Source: Alcanivorax borkumensis SK2 (GTDB lineage: Bacteria; Pseudomonadota; Gammaproteobacteria; Pseudomonadales; Alcanivoracaceae). Taken from it: a stretch of 64,000 bases of DNA. The notes beneath the pieces are model-generated. The model saw only the letters and a program-made list of their open reading frames with translations, was not told the DNA's origin and made no database searches. The stretch covers positions 593,501 through 657,500 of the forward strand of contig NC_008260.1 of assembly GCF_000009365.1 (NCBI RefSeq). Reading direction: 5' to 3'. The position numbers and the translations under genes were made by a program. Below, piece after piece: positions 46,547 to 56,083 of the stretch (its first letter is position 1; each line of letters starts with the position of its first letter).

Positions 46547-46596
46547 CCGTAGGTGGGGCATGAGGCGGCATCGAGCGCGCTGCCGATGCGGAGCGC

Positions 46597-47183
46597 TTAA
46601 TCTATATATTCAATAATTTTTACTATTTTCTGTACGCCATACACTTTCTGCACCTGTGCCACTACCGCCTCTGCTTCGGCATGGGTAAGCAGGCCCATTA
46701 AGTAGACGACGCCGTTTTCCGTGACAACTTTGGTTCGCCAGCCCGGCGCATCACCGTTTATCAGGAGCCGGCTTTTAATTTTGCTGGTGAGCCAGGTGTC
46801 GTTAGTGCGGGCCAAGAAAGAACCAGAGCCCACGATTTGTAGTTCGTTGTGCACATTGCGTACATGGCGCACCTTGCGGGCAATATTTTCTGCCTGGGTG
46901 CTTAGGTCTTCGCTGGCAACTTGTCCAGCCAACAGAACATTGCCATTGTAGCTGACTACCACAATGCGAGACTCATCCAGTTCGGCGCTGGCGCGAGCCA
47001 GGTTGACCGCCACTTTGCGTTCAATGTTACCGTCTTCCACGAAGGCGCCAAAGGTGCGAGAGCCATGATCCTGATCGGTGGGTTGATCCGACATACCCTT
47101 GGATAATGAAGTGCAGCCAGGGGTCAGTGAGAGCAATAGCACCAGTGCGGTAATGGCTGGGTGCGAGATGAAACGAGCGCGCA

Positions 47184-47184
<1 letters not shown>
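46597..47184 (-). CDS. dolP: Outer-membrane lipoprotein with two BON domains, DolP
   Basis: A 195-aa lipoprotein: signal peptide with lipobox LTPGC (Cys24), then two BON domains (about 50-115 and 120-190; VVVSYNGNVLLAGQV and VVTENGVVYLMGLL). DolP (YraP) binds anionic phospholipids, supports BamA function and outer-membrane integrity, and localises at division sites in E. coli. Its ATG shares one base with the gmhA/diaA stop. Confidence 0.92.
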
Positions 47185-47828
<644 letters not shown>

Positions 47829-47833
47829 TCAGT

Positions 47834-48211
47834 TTATTCGCTATAAAACGCGTTTTGTATCCATTGATAAAGGACCGCCTGTTGGCTGTCTGGTTCCATG
47901 CCTAATACATCGAACCGGCAGGGCCGATGATGGTGCTCCGGGTGGCGGGCTAGAAAATGCTGGGCCGCATTGATTAAGCGCCGTTGTTTGTGTTGATCCA
48001 CCGAGGCAAGTGCGCCGCCGTAACTTTGATGCTTGCGCCACCGAACTTCGGTGAAGACCAGCGTTTCCTGATCCAGAAGAATCAGGTCGATCTCACCCTG
48101 ACGGCAGTGAAAATTTCTCTCCACTATACTTAACCCCTGGCCAGTCAGCCATTTGGCGGCGCGCTTCTCCGCGTCGCGGCCGGTATTTTTCTTACTGCGA
48201 AGTAATGGCAC
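47834..48211 (-). CDS. yraN: UPF0102 protein YraN
   Basis: A 125-aa UPF0102 protein with a PD-(D/E)XK nuclease-like fold: GRDAEKRAAKWL, GEIDLILLD and FTEVRWRKH, where Asp, Glu and the ExK-like site (here EVRWRK) form the putative active site. No activity is established; it is often suggested to resolve or repair branched DNA. The start is taken as GTG at 48211, overlapping lpoA by 20 bp. Longer in-frame starts inside lpoA give non-family residues. Confidence 0.88.
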   Translation of the reverse strand: MPLLRSKKNTGRDAEKRAAKWLTGQGLSIVERNFHCRQGEIDLILLDQETLVFTEVRWRKHQSYGGALASVDQHKQRRLINAAQHFLARHPEHHHRPCRFDVLGMEPDSQQAVLYQWIQNAFYSE

Positions 48212-50069
48212 GGGGGATGTTTTGAGCTGCCTCGGTGGTTTGTGGAAGTGTTTTTGCCTTGCCGCTAGAAAAGACAGCCCAATTGAGCTCGCGAACAATG
48301 CGCTGGTTTTTCATGTGTAGCCTGCCTGTGACGCCGGGCAACTCGCTGGAAGACAGTGCGTTGAGCAAGTATAGGCGGCCCTGTAGTCGATAGGTGTCGA
48401 TCCCCATGGCAAACAGTCGCTCATAGCGGCCATGGCCATCCGGCCATTGTTCGTTGGCGGCCTCATGTAGCGCTTGATTGTCGTCGGTGAGAATCCAAGG
48501 CATGTCTACGAAGCGGATGCCATTTAGGTCTTGGTCCCGTCGTGGGTCCTCTTCACCGCTGTAGATTAGGGAAGTAGAGTAGACGGGTAAATTTTTAGCG
48601 TAGTGGAAATTGAGAGCCGGTTTCACCTGGCGGCCTTGGTTGGGGTCGGCCAGCAAGAATAGGAAATCCATGTCCTGACGGCGGCGAGGCTGATTGTCCA
48701 TTTTTAAGCTGGTGAAGCGGCTAACGGCATTGCCGCGTTGCTGGCTCTGAGAGACCAGCAGCATTTCCTTGACGGTTTCTCCAATACTGGGGCCTTCTTG
48801 GTAGGTGCGAGTGATGGTGACCGAGCCGCCTAATTCCTGCCAGCGATTGGCAAAGGCGTTGGCAACGCGGGCGGCCCATTCCCCCTCCGGGTAGAGAACA
48901 CCAGCTTGTAAGGCGCCATTGCGGGCAGCATGATTGGCGATTTGGCGTGCTTCGTCTTCTGGAGCAAGGCCGAATTGAAAGAAATTGTCTGGGCGATTAT
49001 CGGTCTCGATGTAATTCAGCGCCATGGTGGTAACGGGCAGGGTACCTTGACTGGCAATGGTGGCCACGTTGTCCTTGGACAGTGGGCCTAGGATGAAATC
49101 TGCGCCATCGGTGATGGCCTGTTGATACACCGCTAATACATCGTCACTGCCAGAATCATAGAAGCGCAGAGTTGGCGTGTGGCCGCTTTTCTGTTGTTGG
49201 TAAAAAGCGGTCATGATGCCTTCTTGCAAAGCGGCTCCAGCATTTTTCAAGGGGCCGCTGGTCGGCAGCAGGATGGCCACTTGACTGGGGCGTTGGCTGG
49301 CGGCTTTCTCAAGTGCATCGAGCATCTGCGGGACGTTATCAATGGCCGGGTGGCTTCGCCACTGGTTGCTCCACTGGTTCAGGCGAGTAATTTGGGCATC
49401 CAGGTCAGCAATCGGGTCGCGGTATAGTTGAGCCAGCGTCAACCAGCCGCGCAGATCGCCACTGCTGCTATCAATGGCCTCGTCCAGCTCGGTGTTGGGC
49501 ATCTGCATGAGCAGCTGCCAGGTCATGTTGTGGTTGTAGTCTTGATCCTCGTCGCCGAGTAATGGATGGGCGGCGATACGTTGCTGTAGGCTGCTCAGCA
49601 GCTCCCCTTTCATGGCCAAGGCATCGGCACGTAGGAGGTCGAGTTGCGCCTGTTGCTCGGCGGGGTATTGCAATATCTCTTCTTGGTGTTGCTGTAGCAG
49701 CGATAGCGTCTTTTCTGTTTGCTGCTGGCTGAGCTGTGCCCGGCCGCTGAGCAGTAACCAGGCAAAGCGTTGTTCGCTGTTGAGTTTTTCGGGGTTCAGA
49801 TCTGAGAGTAATTGACTGGCGTCAGCCGCTTGCTTTTCATTGAGATACGAAGAGGCCCAAGACAGGGTGGAGGCAATGCGTTCGTCTGCATCCATGCTGG
49901 CGAGTTGACTGCGGGCGGCTGTCAGTGCGGGCGGGGTCTCTGTGAGGCCATCGGGCGCCGCAACGACGGGGGTTTCATAGACCCTAGTCTTGGATGAGGG
50001 GCTAGTAGAGCAGCCGGCCACTACAGTGACAGCGAGGAGTGCTGCCAGATAAGCCTTTCTAAATTCCAT
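48192..50069 (-). CDS. lpoA: Outer-membrane lipoprotein LpoA, activator of PBP1a
   Basis: A 625-aa LppC/LpoA family lipoprotein: lipobox VVAGC (Cys20), an N-terminal TPR-like helical domain (about 50-270), and a C-terminal domain of periplasmic-binding fold (about 280-610, beginning QVAILLPTSGPLKNAGAALQ). LpoA reaches through the peptidoglycan to activate the transpeptidase of PBP1a. It lies divergent from rsmI and is followed by yraN, gmhA/diaA and dolP, the standard order. Confidence 0.93.
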   Translation of the reverse strand: MEFRKAYLAALLAVTVVAGCSTSPSSKTRVYETPVVAAPDGLTETPPALTAARSQLASMDADERIASTLSWASSYLNEKQAADASQLLSDLNPEKLNSEQRFAWLLLSGRAQLSQQQTEKTLSLLQQHQEEILQYPAEQQAQLDLLRADALAMKGELLSSLQQRIAAHPLLGDEDQDYNHNMTWQLLMQMPNTELDEAIDSSSGDLRGWLTLAQLYRDPIADLDAQITRLNQWSNQWRSHPAIDNVPQMLDALEKAASQRPSQVAILLPTSGPLKNAGAALQEGIMTAFYQQQKSGHTPTLRFYDSGSDDVLAVYQQAITDGADFILGPLSKDNVATIASQGTLPVTTMALNYIETDNRPDNFFQFGLAPEDEARQIANHAARNGALQAGVLYPEGEWAARVANAFANRWQELGGSVTITRTYQEGPSIGETVKEMLLVSQSQQRGNAVSRFTSLKMDNQPRRRQDMDFLFLLADPNQGRQVKPALNFHYAKNLPVYSTSLIYSGEEDPRRDQDLNGIRFVDMPWILTDDNQALHEAANEQWPDGHGRYERLFAMGIDTYRLQGRLYLLNALSSSELPGVTGRLHMKNQRIVRELNWAVFSSGKAKTLPQTTEAAQNIPRAITSQ

Positions 50070-50148
50070 GGCGAGGTTCGTATTACCAAAATGAAGCGGC
50101 TATTGTAGGCGCTTTCCGGGCGTCTTAACACTTGAGTAGTGCACGAAT

Positions 50149-50976
50149 ATGAGCGGGATTTTGTTTATTGTCAGTACGCCGATCGGTCATTTGGATGATA
50201 TTACCCGTCGTGCGGTTGACGTACTGGCTGCGGTGGATTGGATTGCAGCAGAGGATACTCGGCACAGCCAGCGCATGCTTGATCAGCTAGGTATACGCAA
50301 TCGCATGATTAGTTGTCATGACCACAATGAAAGCCAGCGTAGTGATGAACTGGTGAGCCGTTTGCTGGGTGGTGAGCAGGGGGCTCTGATCAGTGATGCG
50401 GGCACGCCATTGATCAGTGATCCCGGCTACAGGTTGGTTCGCGCTTGTCAGGAAGCGGGAGTGAGTGTTGTGCCGATTCCCGGTGCTTCTGCCTTGTTGG
50501 CGGCGTTGGCTGCGGCGGGTCAGCCTTCTGATCGTTTCTTATTTGAGGGCTTTGTGCCTGCCAAGGGGGCGACGCGTCAGCAGGCTATTGCGCGACTGGC
50601 GGGCCTCTCCGTCACCAGCATTATTTATGAAGCGCCTCACCGTGTGCTGTCTTTCCTTGAAACATTGAAATCGCTGGTTGAAAAAGATCGTGAAATTACC
50701 CTATGCCGTGAGCTGACCAAGCAATTTGAGACGATTCGGCGTGGCCCGGTGGCGGAAATCTGCGACTGGGTGGCATCAGATAGTAATCAACGTCGCGGTG
50801 AGTTGGTGCTGGTGTTGTCGCCGCAGGTCCACTCCTCAGCATGGACAGAAAAGGACGAAGCACTGGCCAAAACGCTGTTGGCGGAATTGCCGGTGTCGCG
50901 GGTGGCAAAAATCTTGGCGGCCCATACCGGGTTGAAGCGGCAGGAACTGTATGTGCTGTTGGAAGAGATGGGTTGA
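50149..50976 (+). CDS. rsmI: 16S rRNA (cytidine-1402-2'-O)-methyltransferase RsmI
   Basis: A 275-aa tetrapyrrole-methylase-fold enzyme: LFIVSTPIGHLDDITRRAVDVL, the ISDAGTPLISDPGYRLV glycine-rich block, and VPIPGASALLAALAAAG. RsmI methylates the ribose of C1402 in the 16S decoding centre. RsmH, encoded 2.2 kb downstream in this window, modifies the base of the same nucleotide. It is divergent from lpoA with 79 bp between starts. Confidence 0.95.
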   Translation: MSGILFIVSTPIGHLDDITRRAVDVLAAVDWIAAEDTRHSQRMLDQLGIRNRMISCHDHNESQRSDELVSRLLGGEQGALISDAGTPLISDPGYRLVRACQEAGVSVVPIPGASALLAALAAAGQPSDRFLFEGFVPAKGATRQQAIARLAGLSVTSIIYEAPHRVLSFLETLKSLVEKDREITLCRELTKQFETIRRGPVAEICDWVASDSNQRRGELVLVLSPQVHSSAWTEKDEALAKTLLAELPVSRVAKILAAHTGLKRQELYVLLEEMG

Positions 50977-51084
50977 AGAGCGCAGGAGGGTTTGCCTGGG
51001 GCTGCGTGTCGTGTTTCAACTTTAAACGTGCAACTTGCGCCTATGCCTCTGGCTTACCGGCGCCCATACGACTAGAATCCCGCC

Positions 51085-51462
51085 CGGACCGGTTAGACAG
51101 TCGCTGGCGGTGGTTCTTTTAAAGAATGGCCGCTGGAGGAAAGTCCGGGCTCCAAAGGGCAGGGTGCCAGGTAACGCCTGGGGGCCACACTGGGAACGGT
51201 GTGGTTACGGCTAGTGCCACAGAGAAGATACCGCCTTTTCCTTCCTCGCGTTGGAATCGGTAAGGGTGAAAAGGTGCGGTAAGAGCGCACCGCGCTGCTG
51301 GTAACAGTGGTGGCAGGGTAAACCCCACCCGGAGCAAAACCAAATAGGGATCCGTTGGCGTGGCCCGCGCTGGATCCGGGTAGGTTGCTAGAGGTTTGTG
51401 GCGACGCAAACCCAAGATGAATGACTGTCCACGACAGAACCCGGCTTATCGACCGGTCCACC
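51085..51462 (+). ncRNA. rnpB: RNase P RNA, bacterial type A
   Basis: About 378 nt with the conserved core of M1 RNA: GGAGGAAAGTCCGGGCTCC, AGGGCAGGGTGCCAGGTAAC, GGTGCGGTAAGAGCGCACCG, CCACCCGGAGCAA, and the 3' AATGACTGTCCACGACAGAA. The ends pair as GGACCGGT (51086-51093) with ACCGGTCC (51452-51459), the P1 helix. A run of six T (about 51463-51468) ends the gene. RNase P matures tRNA 5' ends with protein C5 (rnpA, elsewhere). A TAGAAT -10-like hexamer is at 51073-51078; the -35 is unclear. The locus rsmI-rnpB-mraZ is as in Pseudomonas. Confidence 0.97.
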
Positions 51463-51581
51463 TTTTTTACCGCCATAGATGGCCTCTATCGCCTGTTAAG
51501 GGCGCAAGTTGATGTACGTCATTATGGTGATTTTTCATGCTGTTAGGCTACCGGCCTCGCTTACGTGGTGCGGAGTCCAGC

Positions 51582-52370
51582 ATGGCACAAGTTGATACTC
51601 TCTTTAGTGAAGATGGCCACGAAGTGCTGCGCTTTGCTGACCTAGTGGTGGGCGAGGGAGTGCAAGCGAATCAATTCTGTATTCGCCACAACGACCGGGC
51701 GGCGCTAATCGACCCCGGCGGCGATCTTACCTATACCCCTTTGGCCATTGCCCTCAGCCGTCGCGTTAATTTAGACGGTTTGGACTATATTTTGGCATCC
51801 CATCAGGACCCGGACATTATCGCGTCATTACCGCGCTGGTTGATGCATACCCGGTGCCAGGTGGTGGTTAGCCGTCTGTGGTCCCGCTTTCTGCCGCATT
51901 TAGCGTCGTCCTATGTGACGGGTAAGATGGGTGAGCAGTTGCAGGCGCGAATTTTGGGCGTCGCCGATGAGGGCAAGGTGTTGCCGTTTGCCGGCACTGA
52001 GTTGTGGGTTTTGCCGGCGCACTTTTTGCACTCGGTGGGCAATTTCAGCTTCTATGACCCGCTCAGTGGCATTCTCTTCTCCGGGGACATCGGAGCCAGT
52101 CTGGACGGTGAAGAGGGGCAGGTGGATAATTTTGCGGATCACTGTCACAGCATGTTGGGTTTTCATCGGCGCTACATGGCCAGTAATCGAGCTTGCCGGC
52201 TGTGGGTGGCGATGGTGCGCAAGTTGGCGCCACGAATGATTGTGCCTCAGCATGGTGGTTACTTTGAAGGCGCCAATGTGGATCATTTTTTGGGTTGGCT
52301 GGCGTCGCTGGAGTGCGGCGTGGACTTGCTGGATAGTGGAAATTACCGGCTGCCATCGAGATATGGGTGA
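51582..52370 (+). CDS. Metallo-beta-lactamase-fold diiron (oxygen-binding) protein
   Basis: A 262-aa MBL-fold protein of the ODP/FprA-like diiron group. Ligands typical of that group are readable: ASHQDPD, FLHSVGNFSFYDP, SGDIGASL and PQHGGYFEG. Such domains bind a diiron site and reduce O2 or NO in flavodiiron proteins, or sense oxygen. Here no flavodoxin or rubredoxin part is attached, so a sensor or a reductase with a separate partner is possible; the role is open. The ATG at 51582 has GGAG upstream and was preferred over a start 45 bp earlier. Its place between rnpB and mraZ is not part of the Pseudomonas order I know. Confidence 0.78.
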   Translation: MAQVDTLFSEDGHEVLRFADLVVGEGVQANQFCIRHNDRAALIDPGGDLTYTPLAIALSRRVNLDGLDYILASHQDPDIIASLPRWLMHTRCQVVVSRLWSRFLPHLASSYVTGKMGEQLQARILGVADEGKVLPFAGTELWVLPAHFLHSVGNFSFYDPLSGILFSGDIGASLDGEEGQVDNFADHCHSMLGFHRRYMASNRACRLWVAMVRKLAPRMIVPQHGGYFEGANVDHFLGWLASLECGVDLLDSGNYRLPSRYG

Positions 52371-52578
52371 CGTGATTTCTTTCCGGCATATAAATGCAAT
52401 TGTTAATAGCAAATTCATCTAAAACTTAAAGTGCTTTCTCTTCTGCGCGTCCCAGCGCCCTGATTCATCACGGAACTCCCTCCGTTCGTCGCTTCCTTGT
52501 TCGTTCTATTCTGTTTAAATGCCCCCTAACAGACTGATTTTTTTGGGAATTCTTTTACGTTTCTTCGGTGTGTCACGC

Positions 52579-52608
52579 TTGACTTGAGCTTTGCTGTGGC
52601 CCTAGAGT
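52579..52608 (+). promoter_or_regulatory. Candidate Pmra promoter of the division cluster
   Basis: TTGACT (52579-52584), 18-bp spacer, TAGAGT (52603-52608). It lies about 110 bp before the mraZ start and just upstream of MraZ-type repeats, as in E. coli. The upstream 52371-52578 region is AT-rich and holds no gene. Confidence 0.6.
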
Positions 52609-52616
52609 GTCTCAAT

Positions 52617-52644
52617 GTGGTGGAAAGTGGGAAAAAGTGGGAAT
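52617..52644 (+). promoter_or_regulatory. MraZ operator: three GTGG direct repeats with 10-bp period
   Basis: GTGGT (52617-52621), GTGGG (52627-52631) and GTGGG (52637-52641) recur at exactly 10 bp. This matches the TGGGN repeats with 5-nt spacers bound by E. coli MraZ, which represses the mra promoter. The repeats begin right after the candidate -10 element, so binding would block the start site. Confidence 0.75.
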
Positions 52645-52720
52645 TTCCTGGTGGCTGGTGTCATGAAGTGGGGCAAAAGCCTAGGAAGGAACCGCATAAC
52701 CAAGAGCAAGAGGATGGCCA

Positions 52721-53161
52721 GTGTTTACTGGGAGCGCAGCACTCAATCTGGATGCCAAAGGGCGGCTAACCATGCCGACTCGGTACCGTGCGTCGTTAAT
52801 CGACACGTGCGGTGGCCAGCTTGTGCTTACGCTGCACCCCTTTGATGACTGCCTGGCGCTCTACCCGCGTGCTGAATTTATGGACACCGCAAAAAAACTG
52901 TCTGAACAGCGCGACTCCAACCCGCAGGTTCGCCAGCTCAAACGGCGTTTCTTGGGCCAAGCCGCTGAAATTGAGATGGACGGCAGTGGTCGTTTGTTGG
53001 TGCCGCCGGAATTGCGGGCGGCAATTAACTTGGAGAAACGCGCCATGCTGATCGGCCAGCTGCACCGTTTTGAAATCTGGAAAGAAGAGAGTTGGGCCGA
53101 TGTGGATGGCACCCTGGACCCGGCAGCGTTGCCGGAAAGCGTGCAGGAGCTGTCGTTCTGA
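52721..53161 (+). CDS. mraZ: Transcriptional regulator MraZ
   Basis: A 146-aa MraZ with the two AbrB/SpoVT-like halves, each with a D-x-x-G-R signature: NLDAKGRLTMPTRYR and EMDGSGRLLVPPELR. MraZ binds repeated GTGGG boxes upstream of its own gene and represses the mra/dcw operon. Translation starts at GTG (52721), with AGAGGA ahead of it. The stop overlaps the rsmH start. Confidence 0.95.
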   Translation: MFTGSAALNLDAKGRLTMPTRYRASLIDTCGGQLVLTLHPFDDCLALYPRAEFMDTAKKLSEQRDSNPQVRQLKRRFLGQAAEIEMDGSGRLLVPPELRAAINLEKRAMLIGQLHRFEIWKEESWADVDGTLDPAALPESVQELSF

Positions 53162-54099
53162 TGACGACCGAGGACACGCAGTACGCACACCAGCCGGTAA
53201 TGCTGGAAGAGGTGCTGGATATGTGGTTCAGCCAGAGCGAAGGGTTTTATGTGGACGGCACTTTTGGTCGTGGTGGCCACAGCCGTGCCTTGCTTTCGCG
53301 CCTGGGTGAAAACGGTCGCCTTATCGGTATTGATCGCGACCCGCAAGCAATTGCTGCTGGCCAGCAATTGGCTGCTAGCGATAGCCGTTTTCATATGATG
53401 GCCGGCCGCTTTGACTGCCTGCCACAAGCGGTGGAGCAGGCCGGTCGGCCGATTGACGGTTTGTTGCTGGATCTGGGCGTTTCTTCGCCACAGCTGGATG
53501 ATGCGGCGCGCGGTTTCAGTTTTCTGCGTGACGGTCCTCTCGATATGCGCATGGACCCGACCCAAGGCGAGAGCGTGGCCGAATGGTTGTCCTACGCAGC
53601 GGAAAAAGATATCGCCAATGTGCTGTATCGCTACGGCGAAGAGCGCAAGTCTCGTTGGATCGCCAAGCGTATTTGTGAAACCCGCAAAGAGCAGCCGATT
53701 ACCCGCACCCTGCAGTTGGCCGACTTGATCGAGTCCGTGCTGGGGCGTAATGAGCAGGGTAAGCATCCGGCGACGCGCAGCTTTCAGGCCCTGCGAATAC
53801 ATATAAACGGGGAGCTGGATGCACTGGATCAGGTGCTCGAACAGTCCCTCGAGACGCTCGCCATCGGCGGGCGTCTCGCCATTATTAGCTTCCATTCTTT
53901 GGAAGACCGGATCGTGAAATTATTTATTCGTGATCATTCCGGCCGGGCACCGAAAGGGCGCGGTGGTCTGCCGTTGGGTGATGAACTGCCTCAGCGGCTG
54001 GAGCCGGTGGGTAAGGTCATGCGGGCCAGCAAGGCTGAGCTGAAAGTGAATGTGCGCTCGCGTAGTGCGGTGCTGCGTATTGCGGAGAAGGTGGCCTGA
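53161..54099 (+). CDS. rsmH: 16S rRNA (cytosine-1402-N4)-methyltransferase RsmH (MraW)
   Basis: A 312-aa SAM-dependent methyltransferase: AdoMet loop VDGTFGRGGHSRALLSRL, IGIDRDPQA, and LLLDLGVSSPQLDDAARGFSF (key DLGVSS). It methylates N4 of C1402 in 16S rRNA, complementing RsmI. The ATG at 53161 shares bases with the mraZ stop; a longer frame would lie in mraZ. It ends in the ftsL start. Confidence 0.96.
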   Translation: MTTEDTQYAHQPVMLEEVLDMWFSQSEGFYVDGTFGRGGHSRALLSRLGENGRLIGIDRDPQAIAAGQQLAASDSRFHMMAGRFDCLPQAVEQAGRPIDGLLLDLGVSSPQLDDAARGFSFLRDGPLDMRMDPTQGESVAEWLSYAAEKDIANVLYRYGEERKSRWIAKRICETRKEQPITRTLQLADLIESVLGRNEQGKHPATRSFQALRIHINGELDALDQVLEQSLETLAIGGRLAIISFHSLEDRIVKLFIRDHSGRAPKGRGGLPLGDELPQRLEPVGKVMRASKAELKVNVRSRSAVLRIAEKVA

Positions 54100-54365
54100 T
54101 GGCGGCGCCGTGGATGATTCGCGTATTGGTCGTGATGGTCGTGATGTCTGCGCTGGGTGTCAGTTATAGCGTGCATCAGGCGCGGCGTCTCACGGATGAA
54201 AGTCAACGTTTACAGCAGCGACAGACTCGATTGGAAACCCAGTGGAGCCAATTGTTGTTGGAGCACAGCACCTGGGGTAGTTACGCCCGGGTGGAGCGCC
54301 TGGCTAGAGAAAAGCTGGGCATGAAGTTACCTAAGACGAATGAGAGAGTGCTGATCAGGCCATGA
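54099..54365 (+). CDS. ftsL: Cell division protein FtsL
   Basis: An 88-aa bitopic protein: one membrane helix (IRVLVVMVVMSALGVSYSV) and a periplasmic coiled-coil (QRLQQRQTRLETQWSQLLLE) ending with the family block RVERLAREKLGMKLP. FtsL with FtsB and FtsQ recruits and activates FtsI/FtsW. Identification rests on size, topology, that block and position between rsmH and ftsI. Confidence 0.92.
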   Translation: MAAPWMIRVLVVMVVMSALGVSYSVHQARRLTDESQRLQQRQTRLETQWSQLLLEHSTWGSYARVERLAREKLGMKLPKTNERVLIRP

Positions 54366-56083
54366 AGAAACAGGCCCGCAAGATACGGCAACCGAATCAC
54401 CTGATGCGCTGGCGCTTTGTGCTGGGCTTCTGGTCGGTGTGTGCCTGCCTGTTGTTAATTCGAGCGGTGGATCTTCAGGTTATTCAGCATGATTTTTTGG
54501 CCCACCAAGGGGACATCCGCAACCTGCGGGTGGAGCCGCTGGCGGCTCATCGGGGTGTAATTCGTGATCGTGCGGGTAAGCCATTGGCGGTGAGTACACC
54601 GGTGGTGACGCTCTGGGTGAATCCCCGCGAAGCGATGGAGCACCAGGATCAGTGGGGGCGTTTGGCCGGTAATTCGGTGATTGATCAGAAAGCGTTTGCC
54701 CGCAAGGTTCGCCGCCATAAGTCCCGTGAATTTATCTATTTGGAGCGGGGGTTAGCACCGGAAACGGCCAAGACAGTGTTGAGTTTAAATGTGCCCGGTG
54801 TCTATGCATTGACAGAATACCGTCGCTATTACCCGGCCGGTGAAGTGGCAAGCCATGTGGTGGGCTTCACCAATATCGATGATCAAGGGCAAGAAGGTAT
54901 TGAGCTGGCTCTTGAAGATCATTTGTCCGGGCATTCCGGTCGTAAGAAGGTGGTGCGGGATCTGTTGGGCCGGGTGATTCAGGATATCGAAGTGCTGGAA
55001 CCGGCGGAACCGGGTGAAGATGTCACGCTCAGCATCGACCTTCGCCTGCAGTATCTGGCCTACCGAGAACTGCTCGGAGCGGTACAAAAATTTAATGCGA
55101 AAGGGGGCAGTGCGGTTGTGTTGGATGTGCGCACCGGCGAAGTATTAGCCATGGTGAATCAGCCAGCCTACAACCCCAATAATCGTGGCAACCTGGATAC
55201 CGGGGCGCTGCGTAATCGCGCTGTGACTGACCTGTTCGAACCAGGCTCCACCATGAAGCCCTTTACTGTGGCGGCGGCGTTGGAAATGGGCATGGTCACG
55301 CCGTCCACTACCATTAATACTCATCCAGGCACACTGCGGGTGGGCAGCAAAACGATTCGAGATCACCGTGATTACGGTGTTATCGATATCACCACTGTGC
55401 TCACTAAAAGTTCCAACGTGGGGACCAGCAAGCTGGCGTTAGCCATGGATTCGCAGGCATTGCCGGGCTACCTGGAGCGCTTTGGTTTCGGGCAATCCAC
55501 CCACATTGCGTTTCCTGGCGAAAGCGATGGGCTGTTGCCGCTGCGCAGTAAATGGCGCGATGTTGAACGAGCGGCCCTGTCCTATGGTTACGGTTTGAGT
55601 GTCTCTGCGGTGCAGTTGGCTCAGGCCTATGCGGTGATCGCTAACGATGGCGTCAAAGTGCCGTTGACCTTGAAGAAAGTGGATCAGCCGCCGCAGGGTG
55701 AGCAGGTGATCGGCAAGGCGACGGCTCGCCAGCTGGTACAGATGTTGGAAACGGTGGTCAGTCGTGTTGGCACCGCGCGCCGGGCCCAGGTGCCAGGCTA
55801 TCAGGTGGCAGGCAAGACCGGCACCGTGCACAAGGTGGTGAACGGTGGTTACGCCGATGATAACTATATTGGTCTGTTTGCTGGGTTGGCCCCGGCAACG
55901 GACCCGCGCATTGTCACCGTGGTGGTGATTGATGATCCGGCGGGTGATGCCTATTACGGTGGGCTCGTTGCGGCGCCGGCATTTTCTCGCATTATGAGTG
56001 GCGTGTTGCGCTCGCTCCATGTGCCACCGGACAAGCCTGACGGGCTGCTGGCCGGCGGGCCGGACGGGGAGGATCGCTCATGA
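54362..56083 (+). CDS. ftsI: Septal peptidoglycan transpeptidase FtsI (PBP3)
   Basis: A 573-aa class B penicillin-binding protein: cytoplasmic tail, membrane helix ([18 protein letters not shown]), pedestal domain with HRGVIRDR, and a transpeptidase domain with Ser296 in EPGSTMKPF, the SSN motif in [10 protein letters not shown] and KTGT in [10 protein letters not shown]. It cross-links septal peptidoglycan as partner of FtsW and is a beta-lactam target. It overlaps ftsL and murE by 4 bp each. Confidence 0.96.

Noticed and set aside
52861..53895. A 344-codon open frame antisense to mraZ and rsmH
   Set aside because: Opposite two certain genes, low-complexity antisense composition, no start site.
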